Shown piece after piece: positions 15,923-24,681 of a DNA stretch of 64,000 bases. The notes under the pieces are model-generated. The model worked only from the letters and a program-made list of their open reading frames with translations, did no database searches and was not told where the DNA came from. The stretch lies in contig NZ_FXZM01000009.1 in assembly GCF_900169175.1 (NCBI RefSeq), positions 62,001 through 126,000 on the forward strand, written 5' to 3'. How positions within the stretch are numbered: the stretch's first letter is position 1; every line of letters starts with the position of its first letter. The translations under genes were made by a program, and so were the position numbers. Origin of the DNA: Brevibacterium jeotgali (GTDB taxonomy: Bacteria > Actinomycetota > Actinomycetes > Actinomycetales > Brevibacteriaceae).

Positions 15923-17503
15923 TCAGGGAACGCTGCAGATCGCAGCCGCGTCTGCCTCGGAATCTTCCGCATCCTGCTCGTCCCCGGTCTCCCCGGCCAC
16001 AGGCGCGGCCCACAGGGACACCTCCTGCGTCGCACCCGTCGCATCCGTGGGAAGCGCTGCGACGGTCGTCGCCGCAGGCCCGACGGACGTCTCGGCAGCC
16101 GCCTCGGCCTCTTCGGCCGTCTGCTCCGATTCGACGACGGTGTCAGCTACCAGCTGCCGGACGTCGGCGAAGTCCGGACGGGTGGGGTTGACCTCGGGAG
16201 GTGTGAGGTCGACGGAGGTCGTCCCGGCGGTGCGCGTCTTGAGCGCCAGGTCCACGAAGCGGTCCACCTGGACCTGCGGGATATCCGTCGACACGACGTC
16301 CGGGGCCGCCTGTGCGATGTCCTGGAAGCGCAGCAGGAGCGTCGAGGGATCGAGCTGCTGGACCATCGCGTCCTGCACGCACCGCTGCCGGACCATCCGC
16401 TCGTAGTCGGACGAGAACTCGCGCGATCGCGCGAACCACAGCGCGTGGTACCCGTCGAAGTGATGCTCGCCGGACTCGATCCATTTCTTCACCGGGCCGT
16501 GCTGCCCGGTGGACGGATCGACCTCGGAGGAGATGGGCACGCGCTTCTCCGAGACGACGGAGATGCCTCCCATCGCATCGATGAGGCTCTCGAAGCCCTT
16601 GAGGTCGATCATCGCGTGGTACTGGACATCGAGGCCCGTCACTCCGCCGACGGCCTCCTTCATCGCCTCGACACCGGGGGTGACGTCGTCCGGGTACTCG
16701 TCCGCGTGCTCCTCCCCCTGCTGGTAGACGGCGTTCAGCAGGCACTCGTCGCCGCAGTCGAAGCCGTTCGGGTGCACGGCCGCCAGCGGGCTGTCTTCGG
16801 TGAAGGGCACGTTCTGCATGTTGCGGGGCAGGCCGATCATGACGGCGCCGCCGGTCTTCGCATCGACGCTCACCAACGTGATGCTGTCCGGCCGGATCCC
16901 GTCCCGGCCCTCTCCCGCGTCGGACCCCAGGAGCAGGATGTTGTACCGGCCGTCCGCCGGCCGCTCACCCAGGCCGCCGGCGAAGAGGTCGGACATGAGC
17001 TCGCGCTGGCTGTTCATCATGAAGGAGCTGTAGGCGGTGCCGCCCGTGACGACCAGGACTGCGACCGCAGCCGCCGCCAGGAACCGTTTCCTGGCCCTGG
17101 GGCTGAGCGTGTGGAGCCTGACCCTGCGCACGGTGTCCAGGAGGCACAGGACCCAGCTCACGCCCGCGACGACGAGCAGGGCGAGCAGGAACGTGAGAAT
17201 GAAGGGGTTCGTCGCGAGGGTGAATGCGAACTGGCGACGGATGAGCACGACGATGAGTGCGACCGCGAGCAGCAGCCAGGTGAGCAGAGTGATGACCAGG
17301 GGGATCCGGGATCCCCGCGTGCGGAAGAACGACTGCACGCTGCCGGGCATCAGCATCGTCGCCGCGAGCAGCACCCACCCCCGCACGTCGCGACGCGGGG
17401 CGTCGAGGTGGCGGGGTTCGCGGACGGGATCCGCATACTGCAGCGAACGCTTTTCGGTCACAGGGCGCCTCGGGGTGGAGCGGACGTACGACAGCACAAC
17501 CAT
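15923..17503 (-). CDS. LytR-CpsA-Psr (LCP) family envelope polymer ligase
   Basis: A 526-residue membrane protein with several hydrophobic segments in the first 160 residues (WVLLAATMLMPG, IPLVITLLTWLLLAVALIVVL, ILTFLLALLVVAGVSWVL, FLAAAAVAVLVVTGG). An LCP domain (about 185-410) follows, carrying NILLLGSDAGEGRDGIRPDSITLVSVD and IGLPRNMQNV and, further on, the conserved Arg-rich segment ALWFARSREFSSDYERMVRQRCV. LCP proteins transfer polyprenyl-linked glycans, such as teichoic acid or arabinogalactan-type polymers, to peptidoglycan outside the membrane. The C-terminal tail is Ala/Glu/Thr-rich with a late Cys. The ATG at 17503 lacks a clear ribosome-binding site; the GTG at 17461, preceded by GAGG, is a real alternative and would shorten the protein by 14 residues. 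Confidence 0.92.
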   Translation of the reverse strand: MVVLSYVRSTPRRPVTEKRSLQYADPVREPRHLDAPRRDVRGWVLLAATMLMPGSVQSFFRTRGSRIPLVITLLTWLLLAVALIVVLIRRQFAFTLATNPFILTFLLALLVVAGVSWVLCLLDTVRRVRLHTLSPRARKRFLAAAAVAVLVVTGGTAYSSFMMNSQRELMSDLFAGGLGERPADGRYNILLLGSDAGEGRDGIRPDSITLVSVDAKTGGAVMIGLPRNMQNVPFTEDSPLAAVHPNGFDCGDECLLNAVYQQGEEHADEYPDDVTPGVEAMKEAVGGVTGLDVQYHAMIDLKGFESLIDAMGGISVVSEKRVPISSEVDPSTGQHGPVKKWIESGEHHFDGYHALWFARSREFSSDYERMVRQRCVQDAMVQQLDPSTLLLRFQDIAQAAPDVVSTDIPQVQVDRFVDLALKTRTAGTTSVDLTPPEVNPTRPDFADVRQLVADTVVESEQTAEEAEAAAETSVGPAATTVAALPTDATGATQEVSLWAAPVAGETGDEQDAEDSEADAAAICSVP

Positions 17504-17640
17504 GCACGATCAGAGGACGGTTCTCACGGACCCCACCCCGGCAGGTCGGTGGGAGATCCCTGGACGTCCGGATCAGACCGCGTCCGCACGCACGGGTGCA
17601 GACGCGCGAGACCGCTGGTCGCCTATGGGCGCTCGAGATC

Positions 17641-17670
17641 GCTCAGGGCAGCTCAGGGCAGCTCAGGCAT
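17641..17670. repeat. Three tandem 10-base units at the aminotransferase 3' end
   Basis: GCTCAGGGCA at 17641 and 17651, then GCTCAGGCAT at 17661. The third unit contains the stop codon (17663-17665, minus strand), and the other two lie just downstream of it. Confidence 0.8.
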
Positions 17671-18859
17671 CGGCCACCCATTCGCGCAGGCGGGTGAGCC
17701 CCTCTGTGATGTCCTCGAGACCGATCCCGGAGTACGCGAGCCTGATGTACTCCCGGTCCTCGCCCGGCTGCCTCGTCCCGAAGTGCTCCCGCGTGCAGAA
17801 GGAGACACCGGTGCTGTGCAGGGCCTGCTGCGCGAACTCACCGACGTCCGCGAGCCCCATCCTCCGGACGGCCTCCGTCACGTCCGGGAAGACGTAGAAG
17901 GTCGACTGGGGCACGGCGGCCGTCATCCCGGGGATCGCGTTGACGAGGCCGCACACCGCGTCGCGCCGTGCGCGGAACTCGTCGAGCATGAGGCGCACCG
18001 GCTCCTGCGTGCCCGTGAGAGCCGCGATCCCGGCCCACTGGACGAAGTGCGTGGTGCAGGATTCGTCGTTCGTGTTGAGGGTGGAGAGCACGTCCGCCAC
18101 AGCGCGGGGCGCCACTGCGCAGCCCAGTCGCGATCCCGTCATCGCGAACTTCTTGCTGAACGTGTAGAGGATGACCGTCCGCTCCGCCATTCCCGGAAGT
18201 GCGGCGATCGACCGCGATTCTCCCTCGTAGCGCATCTCGAAGTACGCCTCGTCGGACAGCACCCACAGATCGTGCTCCTGCGCGATCTGCGCGACCGCCT
18301 CGCGCTCTGCGTCCGTCGATTCCGCAGAGATCGGATTCTGCAGGTCGTTGTAGATGAGCGCAGTCGTCTGCGGCGTGATGAGAGAGCGCAGGTGGTCGAG
18401 GTCGATCGCGAAGCCGTCGGGGGTGGGGATGTACCGGTACGGCAGCGGCACGCCGCCCAGGTACGCGATCTGGGATTCGTAGATCGGGAAGCCGGGGTTC
18501 GGGTACAGCACGCCGTCCCCCGGGTCCATGACGGTCTGGAGGAACTTCGTGATGACCGGTTTGCCGCCCGTCGTCACGACGACCTGGTCCGGGGAGATCC
18601 GCATCCCCCGTCGGGTCCCGATGTCATCGGCCAGCGCTTCCCGCAGCTCCGGAATGCCGGGGCCCGGGCAGTAGCCGGTCTTCCCGTCCGCGATCGCAGC
18701 ATTCATCGCCTCGACGATGTGCGGAGCGGTGGGCAGGTCGATGTCACCCAGGTGGAACGGGAAGACGCGGTTGCCGCGCGCCTTCCACTCGGCGGCCGCC
18801 CGAGCGACGGCGAAGGCGGTCTCCGTCCCCAGATCGTCGATGCGGCGTGCGATCTTCAT
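17663..18859 (-). CDS. Pyridoxal-phosphate aminotransferase, class I/II
   Basis: A 398-residue fold-type I aminotransferase. It shows the N-terminal PGPGIPELREALA and VVVTTGGKPVITKFLQTV regions, the cofactor-binding YNDLQNPISAE (in place of the more common NPxNPTG), DEAYFEM, and the Schiff-base lysine in YTFSKKFAMTGSRLG. The C-terminal IRLAYSGIGLEDITEGLTRL carries the substrate-carboxylate arginine region. It is cytosolic. The amino donor and acceptor cannot be named, although aspartate/alanine-type aminotransferases are closest by motif. I used the ATG at 18859 with GAGGAG 7 bases upstream; an upstream ATG at 18889 lacks a site. It stands alone between the LCP and acyl-CoA dehydrogenase genes and ends in a short tandem repeat. 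Confidence 0.87.
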   Translation of the reverse strand: MKIARRIDDLGTETAFAVARAAAEWKARGNRVFPFHLGDIDLPTAPHIVEAMNAAIADGKTGYCPGPGIPELREALADDIGTRRGMRISPDQVVVTTGGKPVITKFLQTVMDPGDGVLYPNPGFPIYESQIAYLGGVPLPYRYIPTPDGFAIDLDHLRSLITPQTTALIYNDLQNPISAESTDAEREAVAQIAQEHDLWVLSDEAYFEMRYEGESRSIAALPGMAERTVILYTFSKKFAMTGSRLGCAVAPRAVADVLSTLNTNDESCTTHFVQWAGIAALTGTQEPVRLMLDEFRARRDAVCGLVNAIPGMTAAVPQSTFYVFPDVTEAVRRMGLADVGEFAQQALHSTGVSFCTREHFGTRQPGEDREYIRLAYSGIGLEDITEGLTRLREWVADA

Positions 18860-18894
18860 GGCGGGCTCCTCGTGCAGGTGGATCGGCACCCTCC

Positions 18895-18923
18895 AGTCTG
18901 CCGCTTCGCGCTGCCCCCGTCAC
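18895..18923 (-). promoter_or_regulatory. Possible promoter of the aminotransferase gene
   Basis: On the minus strand, -35 GTGACG (18918-18923), a 17-base spacer and -10 CAGACT (18895-18900), about 35 bases before the ATG. Confidence 0.4.
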
Positions 18924-19109
18924 TCCCCCACGGCCCACGGTCGCCTCACAGCGCTCCGCGTCTGCTCCGGCGCACCCCCGGACCGCCGAACCGCTGCGGG
19001 CGGACATCGTGAGGGAGTGCGGAGGCGCTGAGGGGTCGGCATCCCGCTGCCGATCCGAGACGTCGCTCCAGCACCCGAGATCGTCGAAATCTGTGCCCAG
19101 GTGACGTCT

Positions 19110-19172
19110 CGCACGCCGCACGCGCGGGTCCGCACGCCGCACGCACGGGCTCGCACGCCGAACGCGCGGGTC
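19110..19172. repeat. Three tandem 21-base units between aminotransferase and acyl-CoA dehydrogenase genes
   Basis: CGCACGCCGCACGCGCGGGTC at 19110-19130, with copies at 19131-19151 and 19152-19172 that differ at two and one positions. It lies about 35 bases downstream of the dehydrogenase stop. The rest of the 346-base gap (18860-19205) shows no gene; only the possible promoter above was seen. Confidence 0.85.
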
Positions 19173-19205
19173 CGAGCGCGAGAGCGCCCCGCACGCGCCT
19201 CCGGT

Positions 19206-20354
19206 TCACGCCAGCAGCTTGCGTCCCATGACGAGCCGCTGCACCTGGTTCGTGCCCTCGTAGATCTGCGTGATCTTCGCATCGCGCATCATGCGCTCGA
19301 CCGGGTGGTCGGCCACGTAGCCCGCACCGCCGAGCAGCTGCACGGCGTCCGTCGTGATCTCCATCGCCGCGTCGGATGCGTAGGCCTTGGCCGCCGCACC
19401 GAAGTAGCCCAGGTCCGCGTCCTCCCGCTCGCTCTTCGCCGCGGCGACGTAGGTGAGCTGACGCGCCGCCTCGAGCTTCATGCCCATGTCCGCGACCATG
19501 AACTGGATGCCCTGGAAGTCCGCGATGGCCTTCCCGAACTGCTTGCGCTCCTTGATGTAGCCCATCGCGTAGTCGAGCGCTCCCTGGGCGATGCCCACGG
19601 CCTGCGCCGCGATCGTCACGCGCGTGTGGTCGAGGGTGCGCAGAGCGATCTTGAGGCCCTCGCCCTCCGCTCCGACGATCCGATCGGCGGGCAGGTGGAC
19701 GTTGTCGAAGATCAGTTCGCGCGTGGGGCTGCCCTTGATGCCGAGCTTGCGCTCCTTCTCACTGAACGTGAAGCCCTCATCGCCCTTCTCGACGACGAAG
19801 GCGGTGATGTTGCGTCCGCGCGCACCGTCCGGATCGGTGACCGCCATGACCGTGTAGAGGTCGGACTCGCCCGCGTTCGTGATCCACGTCTTCACACCGT
19901 TGAGGGTCCAGCCGTCGCCGTCGCGCACCGCGCGCGTCGTCATGGACGCGGTGTCGGAGCCCGCCTCGCGCTCCGACAGGCCGTAGGAGAACCCGCGCCC
20001 CTCCGCCAGCTGCGTGAGGTACTTCTCCTTGACCTCCTCGCCGCCGCCCAGCTGCACCGGCATGGAGCCCAGCTTGTTGACGGCGGGGATGAGCGACGAG
20101 GACGCGCAGCCGCGCGCCACCTCCTCGATGACGATCGCCGTGGCCAGCGCGTCCGCGCCCACACCGCCGTACTGCTCCGGCACGTGCGGGGCGAAGAAGT
20201 CGGTTGCGAGCAGCGCGTCGTGCGCCTCCTGCGGATAGCGCGAGTCCGCGTCCACCTCTGCGGCGTGCGGGGTGATCTTCCCCTCGACGACGTCACGGAC
20301 GGCGGCACGCAGCTCGTCGTGCTCCTCGGTGGGACGGAAGAGATCGAATGTCAT
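19206..20354 (-). CDS. Acyl-CoA dehydrogenase (FadE25-like)
   Basis: A 382-residue FAD-dependent acyl-CoA dehydrogenase with all three domains. The N-terminal helical part includes PEQYGGVGADALATAIVIEE. The FAD/substrate signatures are YGLSEREAGSDTASM and TWITNAGESDLY. The C-terminal arginine region is RKQFGKAIADFQGIQFMVADM, and the catalytic base lies in IYEGTNQVQRLVMGRKLL near residue 367. It introduces the alpha-beta double bond in short- or branched-chain acyl-CoA, passing electrons to electron-transfer flavoprotein. The AAGGAG ribosome-binding site supports the ATG at 20354. Its place before the purine genes matches fadE25 in mycobacteria. The chain-length preference is not determinable here. 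Confidence 0.94.
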   Translation of the reverse strand: MTFDLFRPTEEHDELRAAVRDVVEGKITPHAAEVDADSRYPQEAHDALLATDFFAPHVPEQYGGVGADALATAIVIEEVARGCASSSLIPAVNKLGSMPVQLGGGEEVKEKYLTQLAEGRGFSYGLSEREAGSDTASMTTRAVRDGDGWTLNGVKTWITNAGESDLYTVMAVTDPDGARGRNITAFVVEKGDEGFTFSEKERKLGIKGSPTRELIFDNVHLPADRIVGAEGEGLKIALRTLDHTRVTIAAQAVGIAQGALDYAMGYIKERKQFGKAIADFQGIQFMVADMGMKLEAARQLTYVAAAKSEREDADLGYFGAAAKAYASDAAMEITTDAVQLLGGAGYVADHPVERMMRDAKITQIYEGTNQVQRLVMGRKLLA

Positions 20355-20447
20355 GCTCGTACTCCTTCATGTGCGGGCCGTCGCCCGACGATCGGACTGT
20401 CACTCTGCGACGAGGCCCGGGGAGGACGCCGTCGCGGGGGTCTGGTC

Positions 20448-22256
20448 TCAGTGGTGCGCGCCGCCTTCGCCGGCGACCCGTTCCGACAGCGCACGGCCCT
20501 TGGCCATCGCCTTCTCCCGCAGCGCTGCCCGGTGGTCATCGAGCGCGGCGCGCAGGTCAGTGCCGTCCTGCGCCTCGTCACCCACCGCGCCGGTCGCCAG
20601 GATCCTCACCGCGAGCAGACCCGCGTTCGCGGCCCCTCCCACGGACACGGTCGCGACGGGGACGCCCGAGGGCATCTGGACGATGGACAGCAGCGAGTCC
20701 ATCCCGTCGAGGTGCGCGAGCGGGACCGGGACGCCGATCACCGGCAGCGAGGTCAGCGACGCGAGCATCCCCGGCAGGTGTGCGGCGCCCCCCGCGCCGG
20801 CGATGATCACCTCGAGTCCGCGGTCAGCGGCCGTGCGGCCCCACTCGACCATGTCCTCGGGCATCCGGTGCGCGGACACGACCTCTGCGGTGAAAGGGAT
20901 GCCGAACTCCCGCAGCGCATCTGCGGAGGCGGACATCGTCGGCCAGTCGGAGTCCGAACCCATGACGATGCCGACCCGTGGCCGGTCGTCGGTCCGCGGA
21001 TCGGGAGGACCCGCCGCCGAGGCCGTCGTCGCCGCTGCGCCCGTCGTCGGGCCGCTGCTGTCGGGACCCGCGATCCCGAGGCCCGCCGCATGCGCGGCAT
21101 CACTGAAGTCCGGGTGAGGGTTCGTGTCCACTCCCGCGATGAAGTCCGCCGCGTGACGGGCGCGGGCCAGCAGCCGCGCGGGATCTCCGGAGCCCGCGAG
21201 GTTCACGTGCCCCAGCTTCCTGCCGGGCCGCACGCCCTTGCCGTACATGTGCACCTTGACGGCGGGGTCGTGCGCGAGCACGTGGAGGTAGGCGTGGTAG
21301 AGGTCGTCGCGGTCCGCACCCAGCACGTTGACCATCGCCGTCAGCGGCGCGTGCGCGGACGGGTCGCCCAGCGGCAGGTCGAGGACCGCGCGCAGGTGCT
21401 GCTCGAACTGACTCGTGAGGGAGCCGTCCTGCGACCAGTGGCCCGTGTTGTGGGGGCGCATCGCGAGTTCATTCACGAGGTACCCGCCGTCGACCTCGAA
21501 CATCTCCATGGCCATGACGCCGGTGACGCCCAGGCGAGTGGCCAGTGCGATGACGTCGCCCTGGATGCGGGCGGACAGCTCCGCGGACAGTCCGGGGGCC
21601 GGCGCGAGCGCCTCCTTGCACACCCCGTCCTGCTGGTGTGTCGCGACGACGGGCCACACTGCGGTCTGGCCGGACGGCGACCGCCCCACCATGACGGCGA
21701 GCTCACGGGTGAAGGCGACCTTCTCCTCTGCGAGCAGCGTGCCGGGGGCGTCGGCGAACCAGTCAGCGGCCTCGGCGGGGTCATGGATGACCCGCACCCC
21801 GTGGCCGTCGTAGCCGCCGCGCGGAGTCTTGAGGATGAGCGGCAGACCCAGGTCGGCAGCCGCGGATTCGAGCTCTTCGACGGAGCCCACCTCCGCCCAG
21901 CGCGGGTTGGGCAGACCCAGTTCATCGATCTTCGCGCGCATGACGAGCTTGTCCTGCGCGTGGATGAGCGCGTCGGGGCCCGGATGCACACTGTGGCCGG
22001 CCGCCTCGAGCGCCCGCAGGTGCTCCGGAGGCACGTGCTCGTGGTCGAAGGTGAGGACGTCGACGGTGTCCGCGAACGCCTTGAGGTCATCCCAATCGCG
22101 GTAGTCGCCCACCGTGACGAATGCGGACACCTGCGCGGCCGACGCGCCGTCGGCCTCACTGAGGACATGGAAGGAGACGCCGAGCGCCTCTGCTGCGGGC
22201 GCCATCATCCTGGCGAGCTGTCCGCCGCCCACGACGCCGATCTTGGGGAAAGTCAC
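20448..22256 (-). CDS. purK-purE: Fused N5-CAIR synthetase and N5-CAIR mutase (PurK-PurE)
   Basis: One uninterrupted 602-residue frame joins two normally separate purine enzymes. Residues 1 to about 385 are PurK, an ATP-grasp enzyme making N5-carboxyaminoimidazole ribonucleotide from AIR, ATP and bicarbonate ([43 protein letters not shown]). An Ala/Gly/Ser/Thr-rich linker covers about 386-425. Residues about 427-602 are PurE, the mutase ([59 protein letters not shown]). All active-site motifs of both parts are kept, so the fusion should be functional and may channel the unstable intermediate. The GTG at 22256 is 7 bases after a TAGACT box, a leaderless start. The gene is divergent from gtrA, as in mycobacteria, where purE and purK are separate. 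Confidence 0.93.
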   Translation of the reverse strand: MTFPKIGVVGGGQLARMMAPAAEALGVSFHVLSEADGASAAQVSAFVTVGDYRDWDDLKAFADTVDVLTFDHEHVPPEHLRALEAAGHSVHPGPDALIHAQDKLVMRAKIDELGLPNPRWAEVGSVEELESAAADLGLPLILKTPRGGYDGHGVRVIHDPAEAADWFADAPGTLLAEEKVAFTRELAVMVGRSPSGQTAVWPVVATHQQDGVCKEALAPAPGLSAELSARIQGDVIALATRLGVTGVMAMEMFEVDGGYLVNELAMRPHNTGHWSQDGSLTSQFEQHLRAVLDLPLGDPSAHAPLTAMVNVLGADRDDLYHAYLHVLAHDPAVKVHMYGKGVRPGRKLGHVNLAGSGDPARLLARARHAADFIAGVDTNPHPDFSDAAHAAGLGIAGPDSSGPTTGAAATTASAAGPPDPRTDDRPRVGIVMGSDSDWPTMSASADALREFGIPFTAEVVSAHRMPEDMVEWGRTAADRGLEVIIAGAGGAAHLPGMLASLTSLPVIGVPVPLAHLDGMDSLLSIVQMPSGVPVATVSVGGAANAGLLAVRILATGAVGDEAQDGTDLRAALDDHRAALREKAMAKGRALSERVAGEGGAHH

Positions 22257-22263
22257 GGGAGAC

Positions 22264-22269
22264 AGTCTA
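22264..22269 (-). promoter_or_regulatory. -10 box of a leaderless promoter for purK-purE
   Basis: TAGACT on the minus strand, 7 bases before the GTG at 22256. There is no Shine-Dalgarno. No purine operator could be named. Confidence 0.6.
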
Positions 22270-22302
22270 TGCACGCTGTGCGGCACCGTCCTCATCCGCC
22301 GT

Positions 22303-22308
22303 TAGTCT
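22303..22308 (+). promoter_or_regulatory. -10 box of a leaderless promoter for gtrA
   Basis: TAGTCT, then TGCGCAC, then the ATG at 22316. No Shine-Dalgarno is visible. Confidence 0.6.
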
Positions 22309-22315
22309 TGCGCAC

Positions 22316-22804
22316 ATGGGACTGCTGAAGGAGCTCCGCCGAGTGGGGAAATTCTCCGTCATCGGCGGCATCGCCTTCATCGTCGACATCGGACTCTTCA
22401 ATCTGCTGCGGCTCGAGACGGTGGGGATGGGACCGATGTGGGCGAAGGTCCTCTCCGTCACCGCCGCGACGACCGTGTCGTGGATCGGCTCCCGCTACTG
22501 GACGTTCCGCGACGGGAAGTCGAACACCCCGGTGAAGGAGGCGGTGGGCTTCTTCGCCGTCAACGCGGTGGGTCTGCTCATCGCAGTGGGCTGCCTCTGG
22601 TTCTCCCACTACGTCCTGGGCTTCACCACCACGTTCGCGGACAACATCTCCGGCAATGTCGTCGGAGTGCTGCTGGGCAACGTGTTCCGCTACCTCATGT
22701 ACCGCCACGTCATCTACCGCCCCGAACGGGGTGCTGGGCCCACCCCCCGCAGAGCGATCGTGGACGTGGACGACACGGCGCCGCGCGGAGGCCATCGCAG
22801 CTGA
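22316..22804 (+). CDS. GtrA-family membrane protein
   Basis: A 162-residue protein with four hydrophobic segments in the GtrA/DPMS pattern: FSVIGGIAFIVDIGLFNLL (about 13-31), AKVLSVTAATTVSWIGSRYWTF (about 43-64), EAVGFFAVNAVGLLIAVGCLW (about 75-95) and a fourth around DNISGNVVGVLLGNVFRYLMY (about 109-129). The family is proposed to help move polyprenyl-linked sugars across the membrane or to anchor dolichol-phosphate-sugar synthases. The SRYWTF segment between helices 2 and 3 is typical. The hydrophilic tail of about 25 residues is unremarkable. A gtrA gene next to purE/purK is part of the conserved mycobacterial block, which supports the call. The sugar carried is unknown. Confidence 0.88.
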   Translation: MGLLKELRRVGKFSVIGGIAFIVDIGLFNLLRLETVGMGPMWAKVLSVTAATTVSWIGSRYWTFRDGKSNTPVKEAVGFFAVNAVGLLIAVGCLWFSHYVLGFTTTFADNISGNVVGVLLGNVFRYLMYRHVIYRPERGAGPTPRRAIVDVDDTAPRGGHRS

Positions 22805-22853
22805 CAGGCTCAGCCGACAGAGGTCGGCCGGCTGCACGAGCCGGGGGCCGACG

Positions 22854-24044
22854 TCACCCGTTCAGCAGCAGCGGGATCTCGAGCTCGTCGGCCGTCACTC
22901 CACCGTGGTGGCCCAGCAGCGACAGCGCAGCGGCGGAGTCGTTCTCCGAATCCACGATCCCGAATCCGGGCTCACCGATGACGACGAGGTCCCCGATCCG
23001 CGGCAGGTTGCGATCGCGGACTGGACCGAAGAGACCTGCGCCCACCGCTTCGGCGCGGGTGAGGACGGTGCCCCGCTCCCCCACCAGGGTCCGGAACGCC
23101 GCGAGCGCGTCGGCGGATGCCCCCTCCCGGGCGTAGAGATGAGCCGCGCGCGGTTCCCCTCCGACGGCGCGGAGGAGATCGCGGTGCGCGGGGTGGTCCG
23201 CCAGGTCGAGGCGGGTCTCATGGGGCACGTCGATCATCCCGTGGTCGGCCGTCACCGCCATGACGGCGTCGTGCGGCAGGGCCGCCGCGAGTCTGCGGAG
23301 GCTGCCGTCGACGCTCTCGAGCTCCTCGAGCCACTCCCACGAGTCGACGCCGTGGACGTGCCCGTTCTTGTCGAGGGCGCCCCAGTAGAGGTAGACGACC
23401 CGCTGACCGGGCGCCCGCAGCGCCTCCAGAGCATGGTCGACGCGCTCGTCGAGGGTCCGCGATCCGCGGAACCGGGCCCCGCGCATCGAGCCGCGGTTGA
23501 GTCCGCGTCCGTCGAATTTGGGTTCTCCCAGGTTCACCGCGTCGATCCCCCCGGCGATGAGCCGGTCGAACAGCGTGGCGTCCGGCACCCACACGCGACC
23601 GTCGACGTGGTCGGAGCCCGTGAGCTGGTTGAAGACCTCATCGCGGTCGGGATCGAGCAGCGTGTAGCCCATGACGCCGTGCGCACCCGGCAGCATGCCG
23701 GTCGCCAGCGATGACAGGGAGTTCGCCGTGGTCGAGGGGAAGCCCGCGCTCAGCAGCGTCTCGTCCGGCAGCAGGGAGCGCAGGAACGGGGTGTGGGCCG
23801 CCCTGCGCCGCAGCAGCCGCGAGCCCAGTCCGTCGATGAGCACGACGACGGCCGTCCGGGCCGCGGTGTCCGGGGCGATCCGCTGTGCCCGGGCGACGGC
23901 TTCGGGCGCGAGGATGTGCTCCGCACCCACGGCGAGCGCCGCGGCGGGGAGCACGTCGGACAGGAGCGGCCCCGCATAGTCCGGGGTGGGGATCGTCAGC
24001 GGGGCGGTGCCGCCGATCGGGTGCGCCGGCGAATCGTCGACCAT
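22854..24044 (-). CDS. Type I phosphodiesterase/nucleotide pyrophosphatase-like protein (alkaline phosphatase superfamily)
   Basis: A 396-residue protein with the metal-ligand pattern of the family. AVVVLIDGLGSRLL carries the first Asp, and GFPSTTANSLSSLATGMLPGAHGVMGY holds the nucleophile Thr/Ser. YWGALDKNGHVHG has the Asp/His ligands, and VTADHGMIDVPHE the final Asp-His pair. These residues bind two zinc ions and split phosphodiester or pyrophosphate bonds; the physiological substrate is unknown. No signal peptide is evident, so it is probably cytosolic. I used the ATG at 24044, 7 bases after the stop of the upstream DUF5998 gene; the longer frame only overlaps that gene. The pair with DUF5998 forms an operon. 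Confidence 0.85.
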   Translation of the reverse strand: MVDDSPAHPIGGTAPLTIPTPDYAGPLLSDVLPAAALAVGAEHILAPEAVARAQRIAPDTAARTAVVVLIDGLGSRLLRRRAAHTPFLRSLLPDETLLSAGFPSTTANSLSSLATGMLPGAHGVMGYTLLDPDRDEVFNQLTGSDHVDGRVWVPDATLFDRLIAGGIDAVNLGEPKFDGRGLNRGSMRGARFRGSRTLDERVDHALEALRAPGQRVVYLYWGALDKNGHVHGVDSWEWLEELESVDGSLRRLAAALPHDAVMAVTADHGMIDVPHETRLDLADHPAHRDLLRAVGGEPRAAHLYAREGASADALAAFRTLVGERGTVLTRAEAVGAGLFGPVRDRNLPRIGDLVVIGEPGFGIVDSENDSAAALSLLGHHGGVTADELEIPLLLNG

Positions 24045-24051
24045 CAGCGGT

Positions 24052-24639
24052 TCAGCCCCTGTCGCGGGTCGCACGGAAGGAGGCCCTGCGGAGTTCGACG
24101 GCGAAGGCCTGCGCGCGCGCCACGGCGTCCGGCCCCTCAGCCTGGGCGGAGACGCGGAGCGTGAGGTCCTCGGACAGCAGGCTGCCGCCGTAGCCGTGGT
24201 CCGCATCGCACTGCGGATCGGTGCAGGCCTCCGGGAAGGTGTCTATCCGGGTCGTCGATCCCCACCCGAGTGTGAGTGACACCTCGACGGGGGCCTGCCC
24301 CGGTTCGAACTGAGCGGGGCGCTCGTACGTGCGTCCGATGAGGACAGTGCGGATGCCGTCCAGCTCGATCGCCTCCGACGACGTCATCGCACGCGGAGGC
24401 TGTCCCAGCGGACGCGGGGCGGGATCGTCGTCCACGTGCGCGATGAGGAGGCGGGTGGGGGTGATCGCGAACGCCGTCACGTGCCGGTGGATCGAGTCGA
24501 GGTCCACATGCGTGTCGATGTGGACGAAGTGCGAACGGATCTCCTCATCGAACAGGCTCTCGACGAGCATGGTCCCGGCGAGCTGCGGGTAGTACCCGGC
24601 CGCCTGGAGATCGGAGATGAGTTCATGCGGAATTGCCAT
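24052..24639 (-). CDS. DUF5998 family protein
   Basis: A 195-residue soluble protein that I assign to DUF5998, recognised from HELISDLQAAGYYPQLAGTML, RSHFVHIDTHVDLDSIHRHVTAF, LTPTRLL-like strands and TLGWGSTTRIDTFPEACTDPQCDADHGYGG. The Cys/His-containing stretch near residues 140-155 might hold a metal, but no function is known. The ATG at 24639 lies 6 bases after a TATGCT box, giving a leaderless start. Longer readings overlap the divergent GNAT/CoA-ligase gene and are not supported. It precedes the nucleotide pyrophosphatase-like gene by 7 bases, so a shared role in nucleotide or phosphate chemistry is possible. Confidence 0.78.
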   Translation of the reverse strand: MAIPHELISDLQAAGYYPQLAGTMLVESLFDEEIRSHFVHIDTHVDLDSIHRHVTAFAITPTRLLIAHVDDDPAPRPLGQPPRAMTSSEAIELDGIRTVLIGRTYERPAQFEPGQAPVEVSLTLGWGSTTRIDTFPEACTDPQCDADHGYGGSLLSEDLTLRVSAQAEGPDAVARAQAFAVELRRASFRATRDRG

Positions 24640-24645
24640 GCGCCC

Positions 24646-24675
24646 AGCATATGCGCCACTCATCCCGCATATGCT
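24646..24675. promoter_or_regulatory. Mirrored divergent leaderless promoters (two GCATATGC boxes)
   Basis: TATGCT on the minus strand (24646-24651) lies 6 bases before the DUF5998 start, and TATGCT on the plus strand (24670-24675) lies 6 bases before the ATG at 24682. The boxes form two palindromic copies of GCATATGC about 20 bases apart, so the two genes share only about 40 bases of control region. Confidence 0.6.
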
Positions 24676-24681
24676 TCCCGT

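Noticed and set aside
19101..22328. Plus-strand open frame of over 1000 codons across the acyl-CoA dehydrogenase and purK-purE genes
   Set aside because: It overlaps two well-supported minus-strand genes, and its product is His/Arg/Val-rich without domains.
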